Positions 28,738 to 37,850 of a DNA stretch of 37,850 nt are shown here, piece by piece. The translations under genes were made by a program, and so were the position numbers. The notes beneath the pieces were generated by a model. It had not been told where the DNA came from and made no database searches. It was given only the letters and a program-made list of their open reading frames with translations. The number at the start of each line of letters is the position of its first letter. Positions within the stretch are counted from its first letter, which is position 1. Origin of the DNA: Chara braunii (lineage: Eukaryota; Streptophyta; Charophyceae; Charales; Characeae); contig BFEA01000126.1 of assembly GCA_003427395.1 (NCBI GenBank), positions 2,641,573-2,679,422 of the forward strand. The letters run 5' to 3'.

Positions 28738-28794
28738 AAGAAAGCCCTGTTGAGCTTGACTCTAGTTCAACTCTGTGAAATGATTGAGGGGATG
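28738..28794 (+). pseudogene. 28S rRNA fragment, copy 2 in tandem block
   Basis: Sequence-identical in the rRNA-like part to the copy at 28597-28653, which shows that the fragment was duplicated together with its block. Confidence 0.8.
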
Positions 28795-28910
28795 GGGTGT
28801 CTGTTAGTTTTGAACGGCAAGCTGCCCCCTGTTGAGGAAAAACGAGGGGGTTAGAGAAAAAAAAAGAAGCGAGACGGCCACGTATGTGGTCGCGGTTGTG
28901 GCTAGGTGAG

Positions 28911-28969
28911 TGTGTGTATGTGTGTGTGTGTGCGTGTGTGTGCGTGTGTGTGCGTGTGTGTGGGTGTGT

Positions 28970-29009
<40 letters not shown>
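28911..29009. repeat. (TG)n microsatellite with GC interruptions
   Basis: TG dinucleotides with interspersed TGCG and TGGG units. The Cys/Val frames over it are artefacts. Confidence 0.97.
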
Positions 29010-29011
<2 letters not shown>

Positions 29012-31236
29012 CTCTATTCATTTTTTGAACAGACTGCAGTTTGGCTGGGTACAACCATTCCCGGAAGCATGTGGCCTGTAGGGAAGGTCAGATGCTTCTG
29101 GGATTGGAAGACTTTGATTCTCCTAGGGGAACATCAAGGTCTATGAACCTTGATCGTGGTTTCAGATCAAGGGCCTAGACCAACTCTGAATATTTGACTG
29201 TGGGTCAAGTTGCTGCCCACAGTCCTCAATTGGCTATAAAAGCCAACAGCCCCCACACTTGCCTCACAGTTATGAGGTTGTGATGTTGCTCATTTGCACT
29301 TCAAGCACATATTGAGCTCCATCACACTATGAGGGACGATGTTGCTGGTGGAGGTCTGCAAGTAAGTAGAGAGAGAGAGTAAAGCAGCCATAGCCAGAGG
29401 TTGGGAGCTCACTGCCCCACCCCTGCACTGGTGCTACGGCCGAAAGGCTGCGTTAGGGTCTGATTGTGCTATAAGTGACAGCGTGAAGGAAGGTGTTGTT
29501 CGGTTGACGGGGTTGTGACAGTTGCTTTTAGTGTGAGGGGAGGTGTTGTCCACTTGGCAACGCGCTAATAGTTCCATACTGGAGGGGGACCATGCTGCAC
29601 ATATTCCTCGGCATCAACAATGTTTTGAGGGGAGGTGAGGCCGAAATTGTATGGTGGAGTGAGGTTTTGTGAAGTTAAGCGGCAATGCTACCAAATTTGT
29701 ATGGTATAGTGATTTTTTTGTGTGCGACTAAGTGTGGTGCCGCTGAGCGACAGTAGTGACAGTTCGGTGGCGCGGCAGCAGTAATACGATTGTTGAAACT
29801 TTGCCGTGCTTGCAGTTTGCACACAGGGCCAACATCTTTTTTGGGGGGGGACACGAGTGCAAGTAGGCACTACCTTAGTGGAGGGGTCAAGCCATAAGAA
29901 GCAGTGCCCTTAGGGAAAAGTGAAAACTAGTGGGATTGACAATGTAAGAATATGCTAATTTGAGAAAAGGTCAACGATGATTAGTCGGGACGACAATTGG
30001 CCTATATGATTAGCAGTATGTCGGATCTAAGATTTGACATAGGTTATTTTCAACTTGGATTGTTTTCCACATGTCTACGACACTCGCAATTATTGTTTTT
30101 TTTTCCAAGTAAGGAGGCCGTGACGAGCTACGTAGCGGAAACCGAGAGGCGCAAAATAGGGTTCAACTGAGTCAAGCGTATGGTTTTCGACTCGGCCGAA
30201 GTATTTTCGCAAGGGGGAGAACTAAGAGTGGACCGCCACTTGGCAAGAAATCCGTCACGAACCTACCTCTTACTTACCTCGACATCGGCACAAGTCTTTG
30301 AGGTTAGTTTTAGTCGAGCTCAAAGGCTCGGGCGGTATGATCTCCATGTCATTTATGGGTTCAAGGACGACGAGCTATGGCCACACCTTGACCTTGAAAT
30401 CCGATGAATTTATCTTGGGTTTATGTTACAGTACCACGCTCGCGTGGGGCCATTTCAAAACATTGAGTTTTTCAAACGGATCCAGATTAATCGCTTCGAG
30501 CAGGCGGACAATCAGGTGTACGAGAGAACGGTGTACCGGAATGAAGTTTCGAATCTTCAGTAACTCATCGATGCTTAATGTGGACCGTTTTTTTGTGGGC
30601 AGATGGTCGGCGATCGACATGATTTTACCTAGGTGAGATATTTGTTGGTGCGTGTCACTATGGACAAGGAGTTGATAAGGCGAGCGGAGCAACTTCTATT
30701 GGTTCGTGATGACACGCCGATTCCTTGAATTGGGTTTATTGGCTTGCTAAGAAATGGACAATAAATTTTTCCGAACTCGCGAGCGGACCTCGTGCCAATG
30801 TGGCTCATTTTCCAAATGAATTTTATGAATATACTTTGTTTTTCCACCGCACAAGTAACCTCCAATACCTTTCTCAAGGCATTGTGAGTGTTAAGATTAC
30901 CTCATCCGATGACCATTGTGGCATCATCCGGATTAGGGACACTATGGCGGGAAACCTTTTTTGAATGCGTCAACCTTTTTGGGTCATAATATTGAGGTTG
31001 TCTTCTCGGATGACCTCCCTCTATGGCTCGCAAATGGTTCCAGTTGTGTGAGGGACTCGCGTTACTACTTTGATATCTAATGACGAGGAGTTTGTATGAC
31101 TCGACCAGATCGAGGGTAAGACCGCGACTAGATATGTTCTTACGGACTTCGTTTCTTAATAAGGTTGTCTAGGGGACCACATCGGATTGTCCCTATGTCT
31201 GAGTCGTCGTTATGTTACCTGGCTCGACAAGATAAT

Positions 31237-31274
<38 letters not shown>

Positions 31275-32082
31275 ATAGATAAGGCGAAGTGATAATAATT
31301 GTGTAAAAGGTTTTTTTTTTAATTCAATAAATAAAGGTTACGTTGTAAAATTGTAGGTCATATACCTTTTCTTCCTAAGAGTCTTCGAAAAAGCCGAAAA
31401 GTTTTTCATAGTGAATTGAAAATGTTCTTAATCTTAAAAATTAATCCAAATTTTTTGCATATCGTATTTAGAGAAACCAACCGGATGGATAGTATCCCGG
31501 TTACCCCGATAATGGGATTATCATGCTTTGGCATTGAGGGGTACTCGAGCACAAAGAACACGAATCCCTCGTGAAACTTTGTCAATGTGATAGAGAGTAA
31601 TTGTCACATTTTGTGGCGAAGCATTGCGATGGTATATGAGAATTATCCGAATGAGAATTTTTCACAGATGTGCAACACTTCAAGTAATGCACTTGATCAA
31701 GAATCATCCGCAAAGCATTCTGTCATCCAGGAAGACTAGAAGTGTATGGAGACGGGTGTTTGCGTGCCTAATTTTAGGTTAGCGGTAGGGTGGAATGAAT
31801 GATTTTGGCTACACATCATCAAGTAAAAATTGAGGCAGTCTGACTACCTTGTCGACTGCATCGAAGTGGTTATCATAACTAAGTCTTTTGTTGACAAATT
31901 AATATAGTATTTTACTTAAAAAACTTAACCAAGATGGTTAAATTTTATCTTAGTTTTTTTTATATTCAAATACTGTCGGCGGTCGGTTCTCTCAGCATTT
32001 ATTTGAGCACGGCAACTTATTTTTCTTTGAGTTGACCGTCTAAGAGGCTAGGATTGTTTGTGGTTCCATGTTTCGTTGAGAC
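29010..32082. other. no recognisable gene; possible decayed 5' part of the Gypsy-like element
   Basis: About 3 kb without assignable domains. Short plus frames around 30180-30960 are interrupted by stops and might be remnants of a retroelement ORF, but no motif is recognisable. A perfect AT palindrome region (ATAAAATATATA..TATATTTTAT) lies at 31234-31278. I could not find a long terminal repeat for the element that follows. Confidence 0.4.
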
Positions 32083-32689
32083 CGTCCTAGTCGATCGGCG
32101 TGTGTTTGATACTTAGGAGATCAACACCATAAGAGACGGACGACATTCGGGTTCACTTGGCGTTGAACTACTCGTACTTATACCGCAACGAATCGAGCAA
32201 ATGCCCTTGGCTGATCAACCTCTGTGACTTCATATAAAAGCTTTCGCACGTAGATCAGTAGCTCGGTAGGGATACGCCTCTAAGGGTGGTGACAGCCCTT
32301 TAGGGAAGGTAAGTTATGCCCCGCGGAAACTATCCTGTCGTAGCGGACCGCATGAAGTATGTCTGGTACACCCGGTTAGAGCGACAAAGGGACGACGCCG
32401 GCGGTTCGCAGGATTACTTACTCGTCGTCCCCAAGTTGTCTCTCATGCTTTGGGTTTTGTTTAACTCCTGTGTGATATGGTCGGGAGGGCTTTCGCCTTT
32501 TGCGAAAAGGCGAGAGCCGATGCGCTCGACAACGCGACCCGCCATCAACCACGATTAAGTCTGTCTTCATTGGTTCAGCATAAATAAAACTTTTGAAAGG
32601 TTGCACCCTTGCCTCAATTATCGTTAAATACGGGGCTTATGTGACCTGTAAAAATACGACCAAATACCCTTGTAAGGGTATTTCGTCCG

Positions 32690-32800
32690 ACAACGCCCGC
32701 CAATGCAACTGCAACAACCATTGTGTCACAAAGTAATGCTACAACTGCAAACAATATGACGACTTTGCATGAGAGTGCTTGTACCTGAAGCAGCCTTAAG
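32690..32800 (+). pseudogene. gag zinc knuckle remnant (CCHC with His lost)
   Basis: CYNC at 32737-32748 is followed by the spacing of a retroviral-type CX2CX4HX4C knuckle and a final Cys at 32776. The His position is Asp (GAC, 32761-32763). Stop codons TAA (32734) and TGA (32770) lie in the same frame. TGA sits where an Arg (CGA) is common and TAA where CAA would fit, both single C-to-T changes. Confidence 0.7.
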
Positions 32801-33439
32801 CACCACCAACTGCAGATCCTGTCACTGCTAATCAAGGACGAATGGTTGTCCTTCTAGATGGAGACGAGGGCTAAGGACTCCTCGCTCTACAGGCCCCTCC
32901 CACTGATCAAATGGCTTCAACGTTGGGTGTGTCTTACGACGCCACAATCACCGTCGATCCAGCCAAGTATCTTCATTTGGCAGGATTGATAGGTGTCATC
33001 AGACCAACTGAGAAAAATGAAGATCGTAAGTGGGTGACACGTGATTCGAAACCAGGGCTGCAGTTCAAAACAAGGGATTTTGATGGTATTACAAATACTG
33101 AAAAAGTTAGACATACGTGTCTTTATACCTGTTGGTCATCTCCTCATGATATCCGAACAAATGATAAGTTGTTGCAACATTATTAAAAAAAAAACAGAAA
33201 TGATTTACCTATCAACATGTCTTGTAAATTTTAAAGTGGAAGGAAGAATTGAAGGAGTCTACTGTTGGGCCATGTGCTGCCCCCGTCCCTTCTTCGCGGA
33301 CCCGCCTGCTGGGCAATCTGACGAGGTAAGTGTCCCTGATGTTGCGCACATGGCCACAGATTCTTTTGTTGAAAAATATTATTATATCACAGTGAGACTT
33401 GTTTTGTGAAATAGTGTTAAATGTCATTGAGAGGTCTGG

Positions 33440-33830
33440 CGAAAGTCATTTGGTGCATTAATCTATACAGGGTCATCAATTGTAGGACTCTCACTAGATG
33501 TAGTTAGAAAGATGACAAAATTCAACTTGCTTATGCCTCTCTCTGGTAAAGATAACTATGTTTTTGCGGCTGAAGAGACAATGATTATAATTGGGGTATT
33601 GAAAACGTGGCAATGAAGGTTGGGCGAGTACACATGCTGGTCAATGCCCCGGTGATTGATTTACGCTTGTACAATGTGTTCTTGGGATTATCCTGACAAA
33701 TGGAAGTAGGCGCACGTATGCATTTCAATTATTGCTTATTAATACTCACAAACACTAGAGCGAAGCTACTTATAGTTTCACTTCGCGTGTCCATGCAAGC
33801 TGCCACGAAAAAGAAAACGATAAAAAAAGT
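33440..33830 (+). pseudogene. retropepsin remnant with active-site Asp lost
   Basis: The frame ALIYTGSSI.GLSLDVV (from 33455) has the flanks of the DTG active site of Gypsy-type aspartic proteases, but Asp is replaced by Tyr (TAT, 33464-33466). After a frameshift in a G-run (about 33594-33597) the C-terminal part follows (YNVFLGLS, stop TGA at 33694-33696 where TGG Trp is usual, then QMEVGARMHFNY). The domain cannot be active. It is unrelated to the cellular aspartic protease at 21484-23475, beyond the distant common fold. Confidence 0.65.
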
Positions 33831-33903
33831 TGAAAAAACGTTGTGGACCGACATGTTATTGGCCAAACTGTCGGAAAACTGTGAGCTTGCTGAGAGTAGT
33901 GAT

Positions 33904-34973
33904 TTTTTATTTTTTTTTGTAACACACCCCGTCAGTGCTAGTGGTGTTGATAAGAGCAGACACCGCTAGCACTTGAGGGGGGGCTCCATCTATTGGTGGG
34001 AGTGACATCTGCTGGAAAACGGGTCCAACATCCCTTACATCGACAGTATGCGAAGCATATCAGAAAAGAGGTGCGGGATATTCCTGCCAGCATTGATTAT
34101 CCTGGGGTATAGGGGATTAAATGAGCATGATGTTGGGAAGGGGGGGAACCTCTTCACCCTGAACCTGGTGCCAGATATCTGCTATCACACCCTGGTTCCT
34201 CCGCCTTCTATGGATGCTACTTGCCTACTCATACCACCCCACTGCATGTCTACCATGGTCCGCTGATGGGGGGGAAAGGCGTCAGGAAAGTCCGAGGGAG
34301 GCCACAACGGAATTATTGGATCCACCATTGTCCAATCTCTGAAGCAGATATGTTCATCTCTCTTGATCGTCTCTTGATTACCATCGTCAATACCTTCGTT
34401 ACCTTCCTGGGTGCAGTTGCTATCCCACTTGATGAAGGCGATCCGACCTTCGTTCTCACTGCCCAGCCAGTCCCTTGAAAATTGTTGGATTTTCTGTTTT
34501 ATGTCTTTTTGTGTTTGGAACAGATCCAGTTGACTTTTAACTTTCTGCAATTGTGCCATAACGTCCTGGTGTACATATTGTTTGACCATGTCCGTCATTT
34601 CCTCCCCAGCTATGCGGAACCCTTTTATGGCATGTATGCAGCGTCTCCTCCATATGGCCCACATGACGACTCTCCTCCCTATCTTAAACATGCTGTTTTC
34701 GAAAGAACCGTCTTCCATGTTTCGCATAGGATCGCCTTCCAGTCCCATGGCCAAGTAGAGCCGGTACCCAGTAGATTCCAGATTCTGTCCCACCATCGCC
34801 ATGTAAGGACAACCCCGCGGACACTGCAAGAAAATGTGTTCAATTGTTTCCGAGATCTTGCGGGAGGGGAACGCCATGTGACACGACTTACACCATGAGC
34901 GCACTAGGCCTTTCTATTCCAGATATGTATTTTTTATCGACAAGTCATTGGTGGGGAGACAACGGTGTTCTGT
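33904..34973 (-). mobile_element. 5'-truncated LINE (non-LTR retrotransposon) with 14 bp target-site duplication
   Basis: CTGAGAGTAGTGAT stands at 33890-33903 and 34974-34987, directly flanking a 1070 bp insert. On the minus strand the insert ends in an A-rich tail (T-run with one A at 33904-33918), giving the polarity of target-primed reverse transcription. The 5' side stops within the ORF2 C-terminal region, as is usual for truncated LINEs. The interrupted plus-strand frames (33700-33903 and 34988-35437) are offset by 1084 bp and come back in register if insert plus one duplication are removed. The 3' end carries an imperfect 12 bp stem (33935-33946 with 33961-33972, 14 nt loop). Confidence 0.92.
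34185..34904 (-). pseudogene. LINE ORF2 C-terminal fragment (zf-RVT-like region)
   Basis: About 240 codons are open on the minus strand; the first codon is GTG, so it is an internal piece of a longer ORF. Near its start are CKSC and ETIEHIFLQCP, the Cys-Cys-His-Cys pattern (Cys5, Cys8, His23, Cys28) typical of the domain after the reverse transcriptase in plant LINEs. The rest (VVMWAIWRRR, IKGFRIAGEE) fits the C-terminal tail. There are no reverse transcriptase or endonuclease motifs. The long intact frame suggests a younger insertion than the Gypsy-like host. Confidence 0.8.
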
Positions 34974-34987
34974 CTGAGAGTAGTGAT

Positions 34988-35437
34988 CTGGATAAACCTT
35001 ACCCTAAGAGTAGTGATGTCGAGTCTCTTCCTTATGAGGAAGAGTATGACAAAGCAGATTATGCCGAGTTAGTGGACCATTGGCCAACGGAAAAAGAGTG
35101 GGGCGATCTTGTTAGACTGTTAATGCACAAACCGCATGGAGAATACAAGATGCGCCTCAACACTGCTCATTCCTTCCGATTAGAGATCGTAAGCACAAAG
35201 CCAAACCCACCTCGCCAGCCATCTTTTTACACTCTCATGGAAACTTTTGTCCCTCACGCCTCCTATAGGGGTGAGCCCATCTTGCAGATTTTCAATATGG
35301 CTGATCTTTTGGAACGCCCTCGTACCTTGTATGAGGTGACGCTTTCTCTCAAAGAAAGGTATCAACAAATGCCAAAGTATGTCGATCTTTCTGTTTCTTT
35401 CCCTCGCCCTCTGCTCACCGATGCAATAATAATATGA
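34988..35437 (+). pseudogene. linker ORF of the Gypsy-like element between protease and reverse transcriptase
   Basis: About 149 codons open from the right target duplication to a stop at 35435. Acidic start (DLDKPYPKSSD, LPYEEEYD), then a more mixed region. In register with the frame left of the LINE (33700-33903, ending SLRVSMQAATKKK and LAESSD). Its position between retropepsin and reverse transcriptase supports retrotransposon origin. The function is not recognised. An exon of a host gene is an alternative. Confidence 0.5.
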
Positions 35438-35559
35438 CTAATTTAAAGAAGAGGCAAACGCACACATTCAGTAACAATGGGGTGATAAAAATTGATCTCA
35501 CGATCTTTGACGTTTCCCGATCCGTCGTAATTTCAACGCACGTCCATAAAAAGATATGG

Positions 35560-36340
35560 AAACTCTTGTGGGATGTCTTGCATCAGTACGCCATCGTTCG
35601 AAGTGTGCATGATTATGATATTGGGTTAACTAACGTGATTGAACATGAAATACTTACGGGCAGCCATCCACCGATTAGTTGCACTCCTTGTCGATATTCC
35701 CGCACTCAGCGACTTGCCACTTTCCAGAGGATCAAGGAGTTTGAAGTTAATGAGTGGATCGGGCCCGTGGTTGGTCCGTGGTCTCTCCCCGCCTAGGAAA
35801 ACTGTTTGTATCGATTATCGAAAATTGAATAATGTCACAGTGAAAGATGTGTATCCCCTTCCCCGGATTGATGAACTATTGGATGTTCTTGAACATCCTC
35901 AATTTTTCAGTAAGTTTGATATTTGTCATGACTTCCAATCACATTCTCGTCCGTAAGAAGGATCCTCCAAAGACTACCTTCGCTTTGTTTGCAGGGACAT
36001 GGCAATGGATTTGATTGGCATCTGCAATGCCCCAGTTACATTTCAGTGCACGATGAGAGATAACTTCCATAACTTCCTATGAAAAACGAACGCTAGCACA
36101 AAGCATTATTAGCTACTATACGAGTGTGGACATGGATGATATTGTGGTATATTCATGCTCGTATGAGGGTCATGTGCAACATATTGAGTGCATGTCACAC
36201 GCACTGAAGGATATCACGTTCAAGGTTACTCTCGACAAGTGTCAATTCTTTCTCATAAAGATTTCATTTATGAGTCACATCGACTACATGGTTCATCAAA
36301 GGAAATACACTCAGAGAATAATTGGAGATACCACAAGTGA
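35560..36340 (+). pseudogene. Ty3/Gypsy reverse transcriptase remnant
   Basis: In successive frames: [16 protein letters not shown] and HPPI (N-terminal approach), VGPWSLP, then [16 protein letters not shown] and [14 protein letters not shown] with FSKFDI (first catalytic Asp region), TFALFAGTWQW, NAPVTFQ, and DMDDIVVYS at 36129-36152 where the YxDD active site is expected (Tyr replaced by Asp, GAC), then FKVTLDKCQFF. Several frameshifts and stops separate these blocks. Order and spacing match Gypsy reverse transcriptases. The enzyme is dead. Confidence 0.88.
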
Positions 36341-36429
36341 ATACCATATAACCTAAAAAGGGATTGATATCAGATCCCATAAAGATTGTGGCGGCATGGG
36401 ATGCGCTGGTACCTTCGTCCCTCGTGCAA

Positions 36430-37010
36430 AATTGCACGTTTCTGGGACTATCACCTTGATACCGGAGGTTTATGAAGGGGTTCGCGGCTATTGCAAAACC
36501 TCTCGCGAATCTTCTGAAAAAAGATCAACAGTTGATCTGGACCCCACAATGCAATAAGGCGTTCCAAAAATTGAAGGCTGCTATGATATCGACCCTTAAT
36601 TTGATGAAGCCGGACTCAGAGAAGTTGTTCATTCTTATTATGGACTGACAGTCCGAAGCCATATCGCATTTTGGCCCACGTGGGATCAGATGGACTATAA
36701 CATGTGGTGGAATACGCCTTGAAGACAGTCCCAGCATGCAAGAGGCACTATTCGGCCCCGGGAATGCTTTGAGGCCCGATGGGGTATCAACAACTTTCGT
36801 ATGTATTTGTATGGCCGAAAGTCCACGCTCGTTACCGACCACGAACCTTTGTTGGCAGGCTAAAAATATTTGGGTATGATGGTCCGAAGGGCGACGACTT
36901 TGCAGAGCATGGACTTTGACATTTGGCACCGAAAACACGAGAAGCACAGAAACGTCGACGAATTGACACGTTTGCAACGACCGTCCAAGATGCCATCGAG
37001 CGAGGAAGTG
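36430..37010 (+). pseudogene. Gypsy connection and RNase H remnant
   Basis: FLGLS then YRRFMKGFAAIAKPLANLL, IWTPQCNKAFQKLK and LFILIMD form the connection region entering RNase H (36438-36648). FRMYLYGRKSTLVTDHEPLL (about 36793-36852) and LQSMDFDIWHRKHEKHRNVDE (shown here in part: FDIWHRKHEK, about 36901-36963) are late RNase H landmarks. Stops and frame changes lie between the blocks. The sequence runs to about 37010 before the PHD-like ORF. Confidence 0.82.
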
Positions 37011-37103
37011 ACGTGGAGCGATCCGTAGCAGGAGAACGACCCTGGATACAGGGAAACGGAAATCCTCAAGAACGGCCAGTATCCTACTTAGGAAGCTTGA
37101 GCC

Positions 37104-37469
37104 ATGGCTAACCCCTCTTCTCCCTCCTCTGCCTTCCCTACCTCTTATGAACTCTCATGCCCCTCTCTATTTGCCAATCTTCCCGATAAATTATGTTTCT
37201 TCTGCATGTGTATCTCATGTGTCAATAACGTCGATATCTATCCCTTCGAGACTGGTTTCGCTGACTGGGTAGACTGTGCCAAATGCGTCAATCCTGCTCA
37301 TGGGGCTTGTGTTCGCCGTTGGACGGACAGCAAGGCCTGGGAATGCCCGTTCCGAGTACGACGAAAAATACCTACGCACAGATGTATGGACAGATACAAT
37401 TTTACCATTGAAACTAACTGGGAAATCACTGGAGGCTTGCTCGAAGGAAGACAAATGTCATGTCACTGA
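37104..37469 (+). CDS. ORF with PHD-like Cys/His pattern
   Basis: A 121-codon frame starting MANPSSPSSAFPTSYEL. It contains LCFFCMCISC, then WVDCAKC, AHGACVRRW and AWECP, which together resemble the C4HC3 arrangement of PHD zinc fingers (W-x2-C-x2-C-x4-H-x2-C-x(n)-W-x-C-P). The last expected Cys is replaced by Arg (CPFR), so zinc binding may be incomplete. It begins just 3' of the RNase H remnant, so it could be an extra ORF captured by the retrotransposon, or an unrelated gene fragment or exon. Its frame is overlapped at the end by another open frame (37276-37473), which suggests a frameshift. Confidence 0.4.
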   Translation: MANPSSPSSAFPTSYELSCPSLFANLPDKLCFFCMCISCVNNVDIYPFETGFADWVDCAKCVNPAHGACVRRWTDSKAWECPFRVRRKIPTHRCMDRYNFTIETNWEITGGLLEGRQMSCH

Positions 37470-37790
37470 GTGATCTAGAATTACCCATAGAGGGATGGCC
37501 ATCTGCAAAAGCATAAGACGAACGGATCAGGATTCTGGTCGACGGCACCCCACCGTTTGCATCAGTATGATTAGACCAGATCTGCAAAGCCAATTAGTAA
37601 TCTGACAGTCGTGTCACTCAATGTGCTGCATGCGCTGTGCATGCTCTGCCTGTGTTATAATGTGTATGCTCTGGATTGCTGACGCCGCCTGCAGGTATGT
37701 CCTACCAACCTCCCGCATCTGCACTGTACAATTTTGTTTGCTGAACTTTGCTTCCGCCTTCCATCAAATTTTAATTTTGTTTGTTTTTTG
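37470..37790. other. no recognisable gene
   Basis: Non-coding as far as I can tell. It contains GCATGCGCTGTGCATGC-type inverted words near 37627-37643. Confidence 0.45.

Positions 37791-37796
<6 letters not shown>

Positions 37797-37850
<54 letters not shown>
37797..37850. repeat. (TG)n microsatellite at window end
   Basis: Uninterrupted TG dinucleotides run to the last base of the window. The assembly probably breaks or continues in the repeat. Confidence 0.97.

Larger units (their letters stand above)
28454..28795 (+). repeat. 223 bp-offset block duplication containing rRNA fragments
   Basis: CAGCAACCTGTTATA and GCGCCTGAATTTGGTGCTCG occur at 28454 and 28677. Both blocks end with the rRNA-like fragment and GATTGAGGGGATG. 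The second block has only one, shortened, 43 bp unit (CAGGGG deleted) and a small insertion after GTTATAG. Confidence 0.9.
32083..37080 (+). mobile_element. decayed Ty3/Gypsy-like LTR retrotransposon internal region
   Basis: Remnants appear in Ty3/Gypsy order on the plus strand: gag-proximal sequence (32083-32600), zinc knuckle (32737-32778), retropepsin (33440-33830), a linker frame (to 35437), reverse transcriptase (35560-36340), connection/RNase H (36430-37010). No chromodomain, integrase or LTR is recognisable within the window, so the 3' part is missing, replaced or beyond the end. Stops and frameshifts are frequent throughout. A LINE is inserted at 33904-34973. A second, gag-proximal fragment of the same lineage lies at 8966-9210. 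Confidence 0.85.

Noticed and set aside
28884-29146. Cys/Val-rich small proteins
   Set aside because: Translation of the (TG)n tract.
33464-33700. Retropepsin remnant as a paralogue of the cellular aspartic protease
   Set aside because: Single-domain retroelement type with different flanks, within a Gypsy order of domains.
34221-34898. Plus-strand ORFs across 34.2-34.9 kb
   Set aside because: Antisense of the LINE ORF2 fragment.

Overview
This is eukaryotic nuclear DNA that is very poor in genes and rich in repeats. It most likely comes from a streptophyte green alga (a Chara-like charophyte is my best guess) or another plant-lineage genome. Three things support this. The only convincing complete gene encodes a typical plant aspartic protease with a saposin-like plant-specific insert. 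A nuclear copy of the mitochondrial cox1 start reads like plant/charophyte COX1. A decayed nuclear 25S/28S rRNA copy is close to the plant sequence. There are no bacterial operons, ribosome-binding sites or CRISPR arrays. Assembly gaps lie at 4580, 12482-12496 and 25795-25844.

Layout. 0-4 kb: an (AG)n tract, an unrecognised long ORF on the minus strand, a possible micro-exon, and a ~0.5 kb degenerate 28S rRNA fragment (3086-3592). 4-9 kb: a possible short inverted-repeat transposon, two fields of strongly decayed tandem repeats, and a fragment related to the gag-proximal part of the Ty3/Gypsy-like element at the other end of the window. 9-20 kb: non-coding DNA with an unusually dense series of short direct and tandem duplications (periods 18 to 226 bp), foldback elements, a tRNA-derived SINE-like repeat (minus, 11165-11552) and a 97 bp MITE. 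20-23.5 kb: the aspartic protease gene on the minus strand (21484-23475), intronless. 23.9-25 kb: a second, plus-strand copy of the same SINE-like repeat, split by a 508 bp MITE. The 11 kb copy preserves the empty target site. 26.5 kb: the cox1 numt. 27.9 kb: a tRNA-like sequence with an oligo(A) tail. 28.4-28.8 kb: tandem repeats that carry two further fragments of 28S rRNA. 32-37.1 kb: a decayed Ty3/Gypsy-like element (plus) with zinc knuckle, retropepsin, reverse transcriptase and RNase H remnants. It is interrupted by a 5'-truncated LINE (minus) flanked by a 14 bp target-site duplication. 37.1 kb: a short ORF with a PHD-like Cys/His pattern, then a (TG)n tract at the window end.

No multi-gene functional system is visible. 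The window is best read as one secreted or vacuolar protease gene in a graveyard of nested mobile elements and organellar or ribosomal DNA fragments. Its value is that several insertions can be demonstrated from the window itself, by target duplications, restored reading frames and an internal empty site. All family assignments come from reading the sequence, without database searches.
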